From Pseudoneobacillus rhizosphaerae (GTDB taxonomy: Bacteria > Bacillota > Bacilli > Bacillales > Cytobacillaceae), in NCBI RefSeq assembly GCF_917563885.1, contig NZ_CAKJTG010000003.1:166393-230392 (forward strand): DNA of 64,000 nt. The letters run 5' to 3'. Positions 8,196 to 17,750 of the stretch are shown here, one piece after another. Position 1 is the first letter of the stretch. Each line of letters begins with the position of its first letter. Under the pieces are notes generated by a model. That model ran no database searches. It was given only the letters and a program-made list of their open reading frames with translations, and had not been told where the DNA came from. Made by a program: the position numbers and the translations under genes.

Positions 8196-8888
8196 ATGAA
8201 TACTTATGTGGTGTTAGTGGTTGATGATGATAAAGAAATTCGTGATGGGATTGAAATCTATTTGAAAAATGAAGGGATGAAAGTGTTAAAAGCTCAGGAT
8301 GGTGTAGAAGCACTAGAGTGTTTAACAGAGAATAAAGTTCATCTCATTTTATTAGATATTATGATGCCGAAGATGGATGGAATCACAGCTACTTTTAAAA
8401 TACGAGAACAAAAGAATATTCCAATCATTATGTTAAGTGCTAAAAGTGAAGATACGGATAAGATTTTAGGATTACAGGTTGGCGCTGATGATTATATAAC
8501 AAAACCCTTTAATCCATTAGAGCTGATTGCAAGGGTGAAATCCCAGCTTAGAAGGTATGTTACGTTAGGAACCTTTGAAGGAATCAACAAAACGATTGAT
8601 TTGAACGGACTTACACTTGACCAGGCTGCAAAGGAAGTCGCAGTAAACGGTGATCCAGTGAAATTAACACCAATTGAATATAAAATTGTTGAACTACTAA
8701 TGGTGAATGCGGGTCGTGTGTTTTCTATTTCTGATATTTACGAAAAGGTTTGGAACGAGCCAAATTTCAATGCAGAGAATACCGTAGCTGTGCATATTCG
8801 TAAAATTCGCGAGAAAATTGAAATCGATCCAAAAAATCCAAGATATTTAAAGGTGGTATGGGGAATTGGATACAAAATGGAAAAATAG
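8196..8888 (+). CDS. OmpR/PhoB-family response regulator
   Basis: 230 residues. The receiver domain (1-115) has the acidic pair at 10-12, phospho-acceptor Asp54 in LLDIMMP and Lys103 in ITKPF. A winged-helix DNA-binding domain (about 130-230) ends with the typical VWGIGYK. ATG 8196 follows AAAGGAGGG; the upstream TTG frame would put the Shine-Dalgarno site inside the gene. It overlaps the sensor kinase gene by 23 bases and is its obvious cognate regulator. The kinase is of the kind that senses the envelope, but no target gene is adjacent: the next genes have their own spacing after a terminator. Confidence 0.92.
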   Translation: MNTYVVLVVDDDKEIRDGIEIYLKNEGMKVLKAQDGVEALECLTENKVHLILLDIMMPKMDGITATFKIREQKNIPIIMLSAKSEDTDKILGLQVGADDYITKPFNPLELIARVKSQLRRYVTLGTFEGINKTIDLNGLTLDQAAKEVAVNGDPVKLTPIEYKIVELLMVNAGRVFSISDIYEKVWNEPNFNAENTVAVHIRKIREKIEIDPKNPRYLKVVWGIGYKMEK

Positions 8889-11085
8889 AATCGGCATCAT
8901 AGCTTGGCTCGTTTTGTTCGCGTATGGACTAAGTGGTGTCCTAACTGCCTTAGTAAATGATAACAATTATGTAGAAAATGATTATTTTAAAACCTCTCAA
9001 TTTCAAAATACAATCGGAAATTTAACAGAGTATATTCAGGCGTTTGAAGTTTCTCCATCGAAGGAAGAGATGAAAAAAGCAATTACCGTATCAAAGGATG
9101 AAATAGCGGAACATCGATTAAATTATGGTGAATATGGTGATTTAGGCGATCAGGTTTTGAGTATCGAACAAGAATTTCAGCCACGGATTGAAAATGCCCA
9201 AGCAAATAAAGATCAAAAGATGGCAGATGTTTATATAAAAGAAAGAGATAAAAAAATAGAAGAGGTTACAACAATCTTTGAAAATGATGAGTTTATCGAG
9301 GAGAAAATCAAAATAGAAAAGGAAAATAACATCGATAACTATTTCAATGAGCTCGATCAATATCGAGACGATTATGAAATCTATCGACAAGCCTTTGTTT
9401 ATTATCTAAAAAATACCGCCACTGGTGAGGTTTATACGAATCTTCCGATTACAAATAGTAAATTAGTTGATCAATATATAAATGATAAAACGATGGATTT
9501 TATTCAAAGTTACCCAAGTAAAAACAATGGCTACCTTAAAATGAAGGAAAATCATTTAGTCTGGAGATATGAAGATGGAGTCCATTTTTCAACTGTCAAT
9601 TCTAATGATCAATATGAGGGTAAAATAGGTGTTTCAAAGGATGCCCCTAATACCAATATGATCATGCTTGATTATGATAGCTACGATCAAGAAAGAATCG
9701 TCTATTGGATTTATACAGTGGGTGCTGTGCTTGCTTTATTAGCTAGTATAATAGTAGGTAAGAAAAAAGGGTTATTCACTAGCATCGCCTCCAGTAAATG
9801 GCAGGAAAAATATAATAGAATCCCATTTGATTTAGCTATAGTGCTACTTGGAATATCCATCATAGCCTCCATAGTCATTTCAGTAGAATCATCACATATT
9901 TATATGAACTTCCATGTGGATGATATTTTAATTTATCTATTTTGGATAACGGTTTTTATAGGCTTATCCATGGTTCAAGTGAATTATATGTACAAAAGAC
10001 TTACAAGTCATCCTAACCAAAAGGGAATTTGGAAAAACACATACATTGCAAGAGTGTTAAACATATTTAGAGATGCCTTCTTAAATCGAAAAGTAGGGAC
10101 GCAAATTTTCTTGATTTTGACCGTTGTCTTTTCATTAGGTTTATTACTCGGTCTCGGAGGAGTGGATGAGGGCTTCCTAATTATCTTTATGTTTGCCTTT
10201 TTTATCATTGGGGTGCCACTATTTTTCATTATTATCAGAAGAACAGGATCTTTTAATAAAATTTTGATCAATGCAAAGGCATTAGCCAACGGGAATTTTG
10301 AACCTGATTTAGAGATTAAAGGAAAATCCGTCATAGCTAAACTAGCTGAAGATATTAATAAAATGAAATACGGGGTCGAGACCTCACAAACAGCTCAGGC
10401 GAAAAGTGAAAGGCTGAAAACGGAGCTCATTACCAATGTGAGCCATGATTTACGTACTCCATTAACCTCGATTATTACGTATACGGAGCTTTTAAAAAAT
10501 CCGGAGATTGCTGAAGAGGAGCGCAGCACGTATATCGAAATCATTGACCGTAAGTCCCAACGGTTAAAGGTATTAATTGAAGATTTATTTGAAGCCTCAA
10601 AAATGGCAAGTGGATCAATTGAGCTCGCTAAACAAAAGGTTGATATTGTTCAATTGCTTCAACAAGCATTAGCTGAGTACAATGAAACGATTCAAGCTTC
10701 TCAAGTTCAATTTAGAGTTTCAAATCCAGAACACCCATTATATGCCTTTGTCGATGGGCAAAAAATGTGGCGGGTGTTTGAAAACCTTATTGGAAACATG
10801 ATCAACTACTCTTTAGAAAATACTAGAGCATTTATCAGTGTGAAAGAAGAAAACGATCAAGTAATCATCACGTTTAAAAATATCTCGAAATATGAGCTAA
10901 GTGAAAATACTGATGAATTATTTGAGCGATTTAAACGCGGTGATGAATCACGCCATACGGACGGTTCGGGTCTTGGCCTTGCCATTGCGAAATCCATCGT
11001 TGATTTACATGGTGGAGCTTTAGATTTAGAAGTAGATGGTGACCTGTTTAAAGTGACGGTTATTTTGGAACGGTTAGATAAGTAA
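8866..11085 (+). CDS. Membrane sensor histidine kinase, large N-terminal sensor
   Basis: 739 residues, much longer than usual. One N-terminal membrane helix (about 8-28) is followed by a charged extracytoplasmic region of roughly 240 residues. After that come about six further membrane helices (280-470), a HAMP-like linker, HisKA with H-box NVSHDLRTPLTS (His527), and HATPase_c with DGSGLGLAIAKS near residues 699-710. The start is TTG 8866, preceded by AAAGGTGG inside the regulator gene. It would phosphorylate the regulator encoded just upstream. The combination of an outside loop and many helices suggests sensing at or in the membrane. The signal is unknown. Confidence 0.88.
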   Translation: MDTKWKNRIGIIAWLVLFAYGLSGVLTALVNDNNYVENDYFKTSQFQNTIGNLTEYIQAFEVSPSKEEMKKAITVSKDEIAEHRLNYGEYGDLGDQVLSIEQEFQPRIENAQANKDQKMADVYIKERDKKIEEVTTIFENDEFIEEKIKIEKENNIDNYFNELDQYRDDYEIYRQAFVYYLKNTATGEVYTNLPITNSKLVDQYINDKTMDFIQSYPSKNNGYLKMKENHLVWRYEDGVHFSTVNSNDQYEGKIGVSKDAPNTNMIMLDYDSYDQERIVYWIYTVGAVLALLASIIVGKKKGLFTSIASSKWQEKYNRIPFDLAIVLLGISIIASIVISVESSHIYMNFHVDDILIYLFWITVFIGLSMVQVNYMYKRLTSHPNQKGIWKNTYIARVLNIFRDAFLNRKVGTQIFLILTVVFSLGLLLGLGGVDEGFLIIFMFAFFIIGVPLFFIIIRRTGSFNKILINAKALANGNFEPDLEIKGKSVIAKLAEDINKMKYGVETSQTAQAKSERLKTELITNVSHDLRTPLTSIITYTELLKNPEIAEEERSTYIEIIDRKSQRLKVLIEDLFEASKMASGSIELAKQKVDIVQLLQQALAEYNETIQASQVQFRVSNPEHPLYAFVDGQKMWRVFENLIGNMINYSLENTRAFISVKEENDQVIITFKNISKYELSENTDELFERFKRGDESRHTDGSGLGLAIAKSIVDLHGGALDLEVDGDLFKVTVILERLDK

Positions 11086-11105
11086 TTGGTTCGGCTTTGA
11101 AAAAA

Positions 11106-11140
11106 ACATCTCTCGAAGCTAGGGAGATGTATTTTTTTTA
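11106..11140 (+). terminator. Terminator of the two-component pair
   Basis: ACATCTC and GAGATGT form a stem followed by a run of seven T. Confidence 0.8.
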
Positions 11141-11297
11141 GCCATTTATGCAAATTGGGCATATGCTGAATCGAGATTGAACTGGAAAAATACGGCTGAG
11201 GTCTTAGTCGATTCTTAGTCTGAGGTTCATTACACCATTACGGTCCTTTTTGTATGCTTACTTTACCATGACAAAATGAGTGAAGGAATGAGTAGCG

Positions 11298-12449
11298 ATG
11301 AAGAAGATATTATTTTTCCCTCTGTTGAGAATGCCTTCGGGTCATCACCAAGTAGCGGATACAATTGCAGGATACTTACAAAGACGAGATTCAACAATCC
11401 TATGTAAAAAAATCGATTTAATGAGTGCGTGGAATCCGACTGTTGAAAGAATCGTAACGAATACGTATCTTGAGTGGATTCATTATTTTCCAAGAAACTA
11501 TGCCTGGGTTTACAAACATATGGCCAATAAATCCAATACGGGTCGTTCCTATAAATACTATGATTTCTTATTCATGAAGAAGATGAAACAAATAATCGCT
11601 GAAGAAAAACCAGATTTAATCGTTTGTACACACGGCTTTCCTTCCTATTTTCTTAGCCAACTCAAAAGTAAACATCAATGTCCGATACCTGTCATCAATG
11701 TTTATACTGACTTTTTTATAAATGATGTGTGGGGACGGGAGGGCATTGATTATCATTTTGTGCCAAGTCAGGCAGTGAAAAATAATTTAATGAATAGGAA
11801 CGGAATTCCAGATAATCAAATTATTGTTACTGGTATCCCAACAGATGAACAATTTGAAAAACAATTAACACCATTGGAAGCCACATCGAAAATTAAGGTG
11901 CTTGTTTCAGGCGGAAGTGTTGGTCTTGGAAACATTGCGGAACTATTGAAGCAGCAGAGTAACGAGAGTGAAGTCGAATACTTTGTTTTATGCGGTAAGA
12001 ATAAAAAGCTTTATCAAAAAATTGAAAACCTTCATTATCAAAACATCCACCCTCTCCCATACATTTCATCTAGAGAAAAAATGAATGAACTATACAGCAA
12101 TGTGGATGCCATCATTACAAAGCCTGGTGGTGTGACAATAAGCGAAGCTTTAAAAAAAGGCCAACCCATTTTCATTCATTCTGCGCTTCCAGGTCAAGAG
12201 GAAATTAATCTTAAGCTATTAAAGGAGCTAAATCTTGTCCAAATCCTTAAAGAAAATCTGTCGTTAGATGATCAAGTAATGAACTATTTCAAGGATGAAA
12301 CAGTAAAGGATCAGTTTCAGGCTTCGTTACAGGCGTATTTAAGAGAAATAAAGGGCGGTTCCCCAAATGAAATAGCAACCTTTATCCAGGATGTGATTGA
12401 CTTTAATCGTGAAGATGCACTCAAGGGGAGTGCTCGTAAAATAAATTAA
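11298..12449 (+). CDS. UgtP-like diacylglycerol glycosyltransferase (MGDG synthase family)
   Basis: 383 residues, GT-B fold. The N-terminal MGDG-synthase-type domain (about 1-170) contains the glycine/His loop SGHHQVADT, and the C-terminal GT28-like domain has the nucleotide-sugar site TKPGGVTISEAL at about 275-286. UgtP of B. subtilis has nearly the same length and adds glucose from UDP-glucose to diacylglycerol on the inner leaflet; that role is inferred here, not shown. It heads a run of three genes with DedA and patatin proteins (gaps of 33 and -4 bases), so the operon appears devoted to membrane lipids. The Shine-Dalgarno site GAAGGAATGAG precedes ATG 11298. Confidence 0.75.
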   Translation: MKKILFFPLLRMPSGHHQVADTIAGYLQRRDSTILCKKIDLMSAWNPTVERIVTNTYLEWIHYFPRNYAWVYKHMANKSNTGRSYKYYDFLFMKKMKQIIAEEKPDLIVCTHGFPSYFLSQLKSKHQCPIPVINVYTDFFINDVWGREGIDYHFVPSQAVKNNLMNRNGIPDNQIIVTGIPTDEQFEKQLTPLEATSKIKVLVSGGSVGLGNIAELLKQQSNESEVEYFVLCGKNKKLYQKIENLHYQNIHPLPYISSREKMNELYSNVDAIITKPGGVTISEALKKGQPIFIHSALPGQEEINLKLLKELNLVQILKENLSLDDQVMNYFKDETVKDQFQASLQAYLREIKGGSPNEIATFIQDVIDFNREDALKGSARKIN

Positions 12450-12482
12450 ACTTAAAAATGTGTAAAAAAGGGGGGAGAGGCA

Positions 12483-13097
12483 ATGGTACAACAATTTTTA
12501 GAATGGATCCATGCTATTGGACTTCCCGGATTATTTCTCGTCATGGTTTTGGAAGGCTCATCCTTACCCTTCCCAGGTGTGATTATGGTACTTTCCTTCG
12601 GGTACTTATTTTCTCCCGGTTACGTTGACACAGCCGTAATCGCCTTAGGAATGAGCCTCAGCTATAGCCTAGCTAGTCTAATTCCTTACTATCTAGGAAG
12701 GAAGCTCGAAAGGCATATCCCCAAACGGATGAAAAAAGGATTAAAGAAGGGTCAATTATTTTTTAATAAATATGGAATATGGAGCATCGCCTTATCCCGC
12801 CCATTTGGTATCGGGAATTATATTTCCTATGTAGCGGGAATGAGCAACGTACATTTGTTCAAATATTTTACTTTAACGTTTTTAGGAATTTACCCTTGGT
12901 CCTTTGTGATGATTCTTCTAGGAGATTATTTCAATGGGAATTACGAGGCATTTAAGAACTATTTTAGTACCTACAGCATATATGGGTACGGGGCAGTTAT
13001 CCTCGTGCTCAGCATCATTTTCCTTTTTTATTATAAAAAATCTAAAAGGGAAAAGAACCTTATAACTGATATAAAAGAAAGGGGGCAAAACAATTGA
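12483..13097 (+). CDS. DedA family membrane protein
   Basis: 204 residues with about five membrane segments. Typical DedA features are the early acidic segment VMVLEGSSLPFPG, the basic stretch YYLGRKLERHIPKR at about 70-83, and the conserved SRPFGIGNYISYVAGM at about 104-119 (usually R-F-x-P-x-x-R/G). Some DedA proteins flip undecaprenyl phosphate or phosphatidylethanolamine across the membrane. Its place between a glycolipid synthase and a phospholipase-like gene suggests lipid traffic. The start follows AAAGGGGGGAGAGG. Confidence 0.85.
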   Translation: MVQQFLEWIHAIGLPGLFLVMVLEGSSLPFPGVIMVLSFGYLFSPGYVDTAVIALGMSLSYSLASLIPYYLGRKLERHIPKRMKKGLKKGQLFFNKYGIWSIALSRPFGIGNYISYVAGMSNVHLFKYFTLTFLGIYPWSFVMILLGDYFNGNYEAFKNYFSTYSIYGYGAVILVLSIIFLFYYKKSKREKNLITDIKERGQNN

Positions 13098-13900
13098 AAC
13101 AAACAGGAGTTTCACTAGGAGGCGGATCTCTTAGAGGAGTTGCCCATATCGGTGTGTTAAAAGAACTGATTAATAATGATATCGAAATTACTCATCTAGC
13201 AGGTACAAGTGCAGGGTCAGTTGTCGGCGGGTTATTTGCCTGTGGGATGTGTCCAGAGAAAATGAGAAGTGTCCTGCATAATCTATCCATTAGAAGACAT
13301 ATTGATATAGGGTTGAATCGAAAAGGCTGGATAAAAGGAGATCGAATCTATCATACTTTGCAAAAACTAACAGATGGAAAGCATTTTTCAGATTTAGAGA
13401 TTCCTTTTGCTGTCATTTGTGTAGATTTGGTTTCAGGAGAAATGGTAGTGATTGATTCTGGTGAAGTTGCATTGGCCATTCGCGCAAGCATTGCTATTCC
13501 AGGTGTGTTTTCACCTGTAGAGGTAGGAAATAAGTTATTAGTTGATGGCTATATTTTAAATAACAATCCTGCTGATATTGTCAGAGGAATGGGTGCTGAG
13601 AATGTCACTTCTGTAAGGGTGCGAAGCTCAAACAGTCAACAACCGACCAACATTATTTCTTATTTGAATCGATATATTGATATTGCGAGTCATAAGAATA
13701 CAGATCGTTGCCTAAAAGAGCATGCCGACCTTTTAATTGATATTGATTTACATGATATTGGTAGATTTGAAACAAAAAACTTATCAAAAGTAATTGAACT
13801 TGGTCAGTTAGAGACGAGAAGGGTCTTACTTCATAAAAATAATATGGAAAGTAACAGTAAGATTGTTTATTTAGATCAATGGCTGAGAAAAATTCATTAA
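13094..13900 (+). CDS. Patatin-like phospholipase, RssA type
   Basis: 268 residues. The oxyanion loop GGGSLRGVAHIG (about 9-20), the nucleophile elbow GTSAG with Ser39, and the catalytic Asp151 in VDGY form the patatin Ser-Asp dyad. The TTG start overlaps the DedA stop by 4 bases, which implies translational coupling. Family members hydrolyse acyl esters of phospholipids or glycolipids in the cytoplasm. Together with the two genes upstream it could recycle or remodel lipids. A strong terminator ends the operon after it. Confidence 0.85.
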   Translation: MKQTGVSLGGGSLRGVAHIGVLKELINNDIEITHLAGTSAGSVVGGLFACGMCPEKMRSVLHNLSIRRHIDIGLNRKGWIKGDRIYHTLQKLTDGKHFSDLEIPFAVICVDLVSGEMVVIDSGEVALAIRASIAIPGVFSPVEVGNKLLVDGYILNNNPADIVRGMGAENVTSVRVRSSNSQQPTNIISYLNRYIDIASHKNTDRCLKEHADLLIDIDLHDIGRFETKNLSKVIELGQLETRRVLLHKNNMESNSKIVYLDQWLRKIH

Positions 13901-13905
13901 AAACA

Positions 13906-13941
13906 ACAATCCCCTTCTGAACTAGGGGATTATTTGTCTTT
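13906..13941 (+). terminator. Terminator of the glycosyltransferase-DedA-patatin operon
   Basis: AATCCCC pairs with GGGGATT across a 10-base loop, followed by a T-rich tail. Confidence 0.8.
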
Positions 13942-14050
13942 TAATCTATAACATTCGACAAACAATTCAAATATATTTTTTCCAAAGAAATGGTTATATG
14001 TTAACATTTATTTATAAAAGTTGATTTAACGATATATAGGAGTGAGATAG

Positions 14051-14746
14051 ATGAAACCAATCTCAATTTTAATAGCCGATGATGAGGAGGAGATTGCTAA
14101 TCTAATAGCTATCCATTTAGAAAAAGAAGGTTATCATGTGTTGAAAGTAGCGGACGGACAAGCAGCTATTGATGTTATAGAAAATCAATCCATTGATTTG
14201 TTGATTTTAGATATTATGATGCCGAAAATGGATGGATATGAAGTAACCCGTCGCATACGGGAACATCACAATATGCCAATCATTTTTTTGAGTGCCAAAA
14301 CTTCTGACTTTGACAAAGTACAAGGACTAGTTATTGGAGCAGATGATTATATCACAAAGCCATTCACACCGATTGAATTGGTTGCTCGTGTGAATGCTCA
14401 TTTACGAAGGTTTATGAAATTGAATCAGCCGAGATCAGCTCAACATTCAAATTTAGAATTTGGGGAACTAGTGATTGCACCTGAGCAGCGCACCGTTAGT
14501 CTATATGGTGAAATTATTGAGTTAACACCGAAAGAGTTTGATATTTTGTTATTACTTGCCAGTCATCCAAAGAAGGTATACAGTGTGGAAAATATTTTTC
14601 AACATGTGTGGGGAGCAGCCTATTTTGAAGGAGCAAATACCGTGATGGTCCATATTCGTACGTTACGGAAAAAGCTTGATGAAGATAAACGGAAAAACAA
14701 ATTGATTAAAACCGTTTGGGGTGTGGGGTATTCATTCAATGGGTAA
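14051..14746 (+). CDS. VanR-like OmpR-family response regulator
   Basis: 231 residues. The receiver has Asp54 in LILDIMMP and the ITKPF lysine near 103; the winged-helix C-terminal domain ends VWGVGYS. The sequence style and the order regulator-kinase-VanY-type carboxypeptidase are those of VanRS-VanY modules. It overlaps the kinase gene by 8 bases. No vanH, vanA-type ligase or vanX follows, so glycopeptide resistance through D-Ala-D-Lac is not encoded here. The regulated gene is probably the DD-carboxypeptidase at 15944. Confidence 0.88.
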   Translation: MKPISILIADDEEEIANLIAIHLEKEGYHVLKVADGQAAIDVIENQSIDLLILDIMMPKMDGYEVTRRIREHHNMPIIFLSAKTSDFDKVQGLVIGADDYITKPFTPIELVARVNAHLRRFMKLNQPRSAQHSNLEFGELVIAPEQRTVSLYGEIIELTPKEFDILLLLASHPKKVYSVENIFQHVWGAAYFEGANTVMVHIRTLRKKLDEDKRKNKLIKTVWGVGYSFNG

Positions 14747-15857
14747 AATCGTCCGTAGTTTTCGTTCAAAAATGATTATGTTATTTGGTTTAAGTATGCT
14801 CCTGTCTGGAATCATAACATTTATCATCTTTAAATCCCTACAATTCTACTATCGGGAAAATGCACAACTTGGTGATTCCTTGGCTGCCCTTCGTCAGTGG
14901 ATAGGAAGAATTGGAGATGTTAACTTCTTTTTACTACTCTTTATCCCGCTTTCGATATTCTTTTTCTATATCCTTACTAAACGATATTCTATCTATTTTA
15001 ATGTGATATCAACAGGAATCCATAATCTCGCTCGTGCTGACTTTACACATCGAGTTCATATCGAATCCAATGATGAGTTTAACGAGATTGCCAAAGACAT
15101 TAATCTAGCTAGTGAAAAACTGAAAGAAGCAATCGAACGAGGAGATTTTTCCGAAAGCAGTAAAGATCAGTTAGTCGTTAATCTAGCTCATGATTTGCGT
15201 ACTCCACTTACGTCTGTGTTAGGTTATTTAGATTTGATTTTGAAGGATGAGAATTTGACAAAGGAGCAAGTCAGACATTTTTTAACGATTGCCTTTACCA
15301 AATCTCAACGTTTGGAAAAACTAATTGATGAACTTTTTGAAATAACACGAATGAACTATGGTATGTTACCTGCCCAGAAAAAGGATATTAATTTAAGCGA
15401 CCTACTTTTTCAATTACAGGAAGAATTATTTCCTGTTTTCGAAAAAAACAATTTAAAAGTGCGAATGAATATGACTTCCGAATTACTTGCTTTTGCTGAT
15501 GGAGAGTTGCTAGCACGAGTGTTTGAAAACCTTTTAACCAATGCGAATCGTTATGGATATGATGGTCAATATATCGATGTCGAAGGTTTTATAGATTCAG
15601 GCGAAGTAGTCGTTCAGGTTGTGAATTATGGGGACAGTATTCCACCGGATGAACTGCCACATATTTTTGATATGTTTTATAAAGGGGACAAAGCCCGAAC
15701 ACATCAAGAGGATAGCACTGGTCTTGGCCTATTTATTGCTAAAAATATTGTGGAGCAGCATAGTGGAACGATTACGGCCGAAAGTAGTTTGATCCGAACG
15801 GTCTTTGAAGTTCGCTTGCCAAAGCTAGGTCATTTCGCAAAAAATGAAAAAATTTAA
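14739..15857 (+). CDS. VanS-like sensor histidine kinase
   Basis: 372 residues from ATG 14739, preceded by GGGGTGTGGGGT; the upstream GTG 14721 is less likely. Two membrane helices (about 12-34 and 62-82) flank a short outside loop of about 30 residues. HAMP, then the H-box NLAHDLRTPLTS with His151, the N-box RVFENLLTNANRYG and STGLGLFIAKNIVEQH follow. The short loop resembles kinases that sense a ligand within the membrane or via wall intermediates. It pairs with the overlapping regulator. Confidence 0.88.
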   Translation: MGKIVRSFRSKMIMLFGLSMLLSGIITFIIFKSLQFYYRENAQLGDSLAALRQWIGRIGDVNFFLLLFIPLSIFFFYILTKRYSIYFNVISTGIHNLARADFTHRVHIESNDEFNEIAKDINLASEKLKEAIERGDFSESSKDQLVVNLAHDLRTPLTSVLGYLDLILKDENLTKEQVRHFLTIAFTKSQRLEKLIDELFEITRMNYGMLPAQKKDINLSDLLFQLQEELFPVFEKNNLKVRMNMTSELLAFADGELLARVFENLLTNANRYGYDGQYIDVEGFIDSGEVVVQVVNYGDSIPPDELPHIFDMFYKGDKARTHQEDSTGLGLFIAKNIVEQHSGTITAESSLIRTVFEVRLPKLGHFAKNEKI

Positions 15858-15943
15858 GAAAAATTTAAACTTTACCCCACTATTTTTTTAAAAAGTTTTT
15901 CCTATTCTAGAAACATCATGTTAGGACTGGGAGGAAACGGTAA

Positions 15944-16792
15944 ATGAAAAAGTGGGGTTTTTTATTGGTTATTTTATTGTGTATGGGTTTTGCCTTTGAA
16001 AATAAAATTCCTTTTTTACAAGATCGAGTAGAGATACAAGAATATATCGGAACAACTGAAAATATCGAAAAAAAAGAAGTGACATTAGACGATATTCATC
16101 AAGGAAATCTCCTTTTGGTCAACAAGAAATACCCTGTTCACCAAAAGAGTATTAAATCAGACGTGGTGAATTTATTTTCGCATGATAAATTGACAAATGG
16201 TTACGGATTACTTAGAAGCGAAATTTATTTGTCTGAGGAAGTATCCTATCGTTTTTCGAATATGATAGCAGCTGCCCAAAAAGATGGTGTGGATCATTTC
16301 TCTATTAATAGTGGTTTTCGAGGCTTTGAGGAGCAAAGCACCCTTTACAAAGAGATGGGTTCGGATTATGCCCTACCAGCAGGCTATAGTGAACACAATT
16401 TAGGACTTTCACTTGATGTCGGTTCCACTCAGATGAAGATGGAGGATGCAGCCGAAGGAAAATGGATAGAAAAAAATGCTTGGAAATATGGCTTTATTTT
16501 ACGTTATCCAAAGGACAAAACAGATGTAACTGGAATTCTCTATGAACCTTGGCATATTCGCTATGTTGGGTTACCACACAGCGCGATTATGAAGGAAAAG
16601 AATTTAGTGTTGGAAGAGTATATGGATTATTTGAAAGAAGAAAAGAGCATCTCAGCTAGTGTGAATGGAGAAAAATATACAGTTTTTTATTACCCTGTTT
16701 CTGAAAGGATGACAATAGATGTTCCCATGAATCGGGATTATGAGGTTTCAGGTAATAATGTCGATGGCGTGATAGTGACTGTGTTTGAGTAA
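15944..16792 (+). CDS. VanY-type D-Ala-D-Ala carboxypeptidase (M15B)
   Basis: 282 residues with an N-terminal membrane anchor (about 4-18) and an extracytoplasmic peptidase domain. The zinc motif SEHNLGLSLD gives His151 and Asp158, and EPWHIRYVG supplies Glu201 and His204. SGFRGFEEQ is the usual substrate-binding segment. It removes the terminal D-Ala from peptidoglycan stem peptides. It lies 86 bases after the VanRS-like pair and is the likely output of that pair. A C-terminal tail of about 60 residues extends beyond the catalytic core. Confidence 0.88.
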   Translation: MKKWGFLLVILLCMGFAFENKIPFLQDRVEIQEYIGTTENIEKKEVTLDDIHQGNLLLVNKKYPVHQKSIKSDVVNLFSHDKLTNGYGLLRSEIYLSEEVSYRFSNMIAAAQKDGVDHFSINSGFRGFEEQSTLYKEMGSDYALPAGYSEHNLGLSLDVGSTQMKMEDAAEGKWIEKNAWKYGFILRYPKDKTDVTGILYEPWHIRYVGLPHSAIMKEKNLVLEEYMDYLKEEKSISASVNGEKYTVFYYPVSERMTIDVPMNRDYEVSGNNVDGVIVTVFE

Positions 16793-16899
16793 TAGGTCCA
16801 CTCTGATTTATTTAGACTGCATGTTTTTTTTGTTGCTTATTTTTCAAAGTGAACACTCATCCATGGACGTGCATACTCTGGAAAAAAGGAGTTAATGAG

Positions 16900-17154
16900 A
16901 TGAGTATTACTACTTTTATACTTACCGTTATCTTCGCATTAGTAATTGGTACTGTTGCGGATAGGTTATCCCCATTTAGTATGCCAGGTAGCTGGGTTGG
17001 TGCGATTGTAGCGGGCTATGTAGGAACTTTACTTGGACCTTATCTATTTGGAACATGGGGTCCAGTGGTAGTTGGCTATTGGTTAGTGCCTTCTCTTATT
17101 GGCGCTTATATTGTTGTCATCGTCATAGGTGGAATAAGGAAGGTTTTTGGTTAG
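16900..17154 (+). CDS. GlsB/YeaQ/YmgE-type small membrane protein
   Basis: 84 residues, three hydrophobic helices rich in Gly. The pattern PGSWVGAIVAGYVGTLLG followed by a final GG-containing helix marks the transglycosylase-associated (YeaQ) family, which is linked to stress but has no known enzymatic activity. ATG 16900 has AAAAAGGAG upstream; the longer frame from 16849 lacks a site. It sits alone between VanY and a terminator. Confidence 0.75.
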   Translation: MSITTFILTVIFALVIGTVADRLSPFSMPGSWVGAIVAGYVGTLLGPYLFGTWGPVVVGYWLVPSLIGAYIVVIVIGGIRKVFG

Positions 17155-17228
17155 TTTTTTTAAATAGTCACCCTAGCTTAAAGATAAACCGTTCATTTTT
17201 AAGGTGCATAACTTTTAAATGATAATGA

Positions 17229-17273
17229 AATAGGTGTGCAATCTGATTTCAAAGGATTTGACACGCCTTTTTC
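17229..17273 (+). terminator. Likely terminator after the YeaQ-type gene
   Basis: AGGTGTG and CACGCCT (with one G-U pair) enclose a 23-base loop, followed by TTTTCATTT. The long loop lowers confidence. Confidence 0.5.
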
Positions 17274-17360
17274 ATTTATTATGGATTCTTTGACACAGAT
17301 AATTTTAAATAAAGAGCGAACCCTCAAGGAACAAGAGGAGGGAGTCGACATGGGTTGATA

Positions 17361-17550
17361 AATAAGCGGAGAAAGTTCCCTTAATTACGAAATAGCACTG
17401 AAAATAGCTTAAATAGACGGAAGGATTCCGGCTATTTACTCAAAAAACGTCAAAATGGGTCATTTCGCTTGCTTAACCGGAAAAACTCCGCTTATATACC
17501 CCGAACCAAGCCCTATTTGGCAGTTTAACCGAAAAACCTCCGCTTATTTT
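17361..17550. repeat. Four degenerate copies of a REP-like element
   Basis: Units lie at 17361-17384 (inverted), 17411-17437, 17473-17496 and 17524-17550. They share the core TTAACCG-AAAAA-CTCCGCTTAT in one orientation, or AATAAGCGGAG in the other. The unit at 17411 is itself a hairpin (AAATAG.CGGA / TCCG.CTATTT). The last two are 51 bases apart. This fills most of the 596-base gap between 17155 and 17750; the rest shows no gene. Confidence 0.75.
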
Positions 17551-17750
17551 TTCATTAGTTACTAATAAACGTCCTAGGAACTGATATCCCAATTACCTCA
17601 AAACGGAACTGTTTAACTTTAGGAGTAGGGTGGCTATTTCTTTTGGTGAATGGATTGAGGTGATACAATGATGTAAGCCGCTAAAGTATATTAAATTAGC
17701 AAAAGCAGACACTAAAATGTATAAAAATTAATAAAGAAAAGGGGGATACG

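Noticed and set aside
14051-16792. Vancomycin resistance operon
   Set aside because: Only regulator, kinase and VanY-type genes are present; vanH, a D-Ala-D-Lac ligase and vanX are missing.
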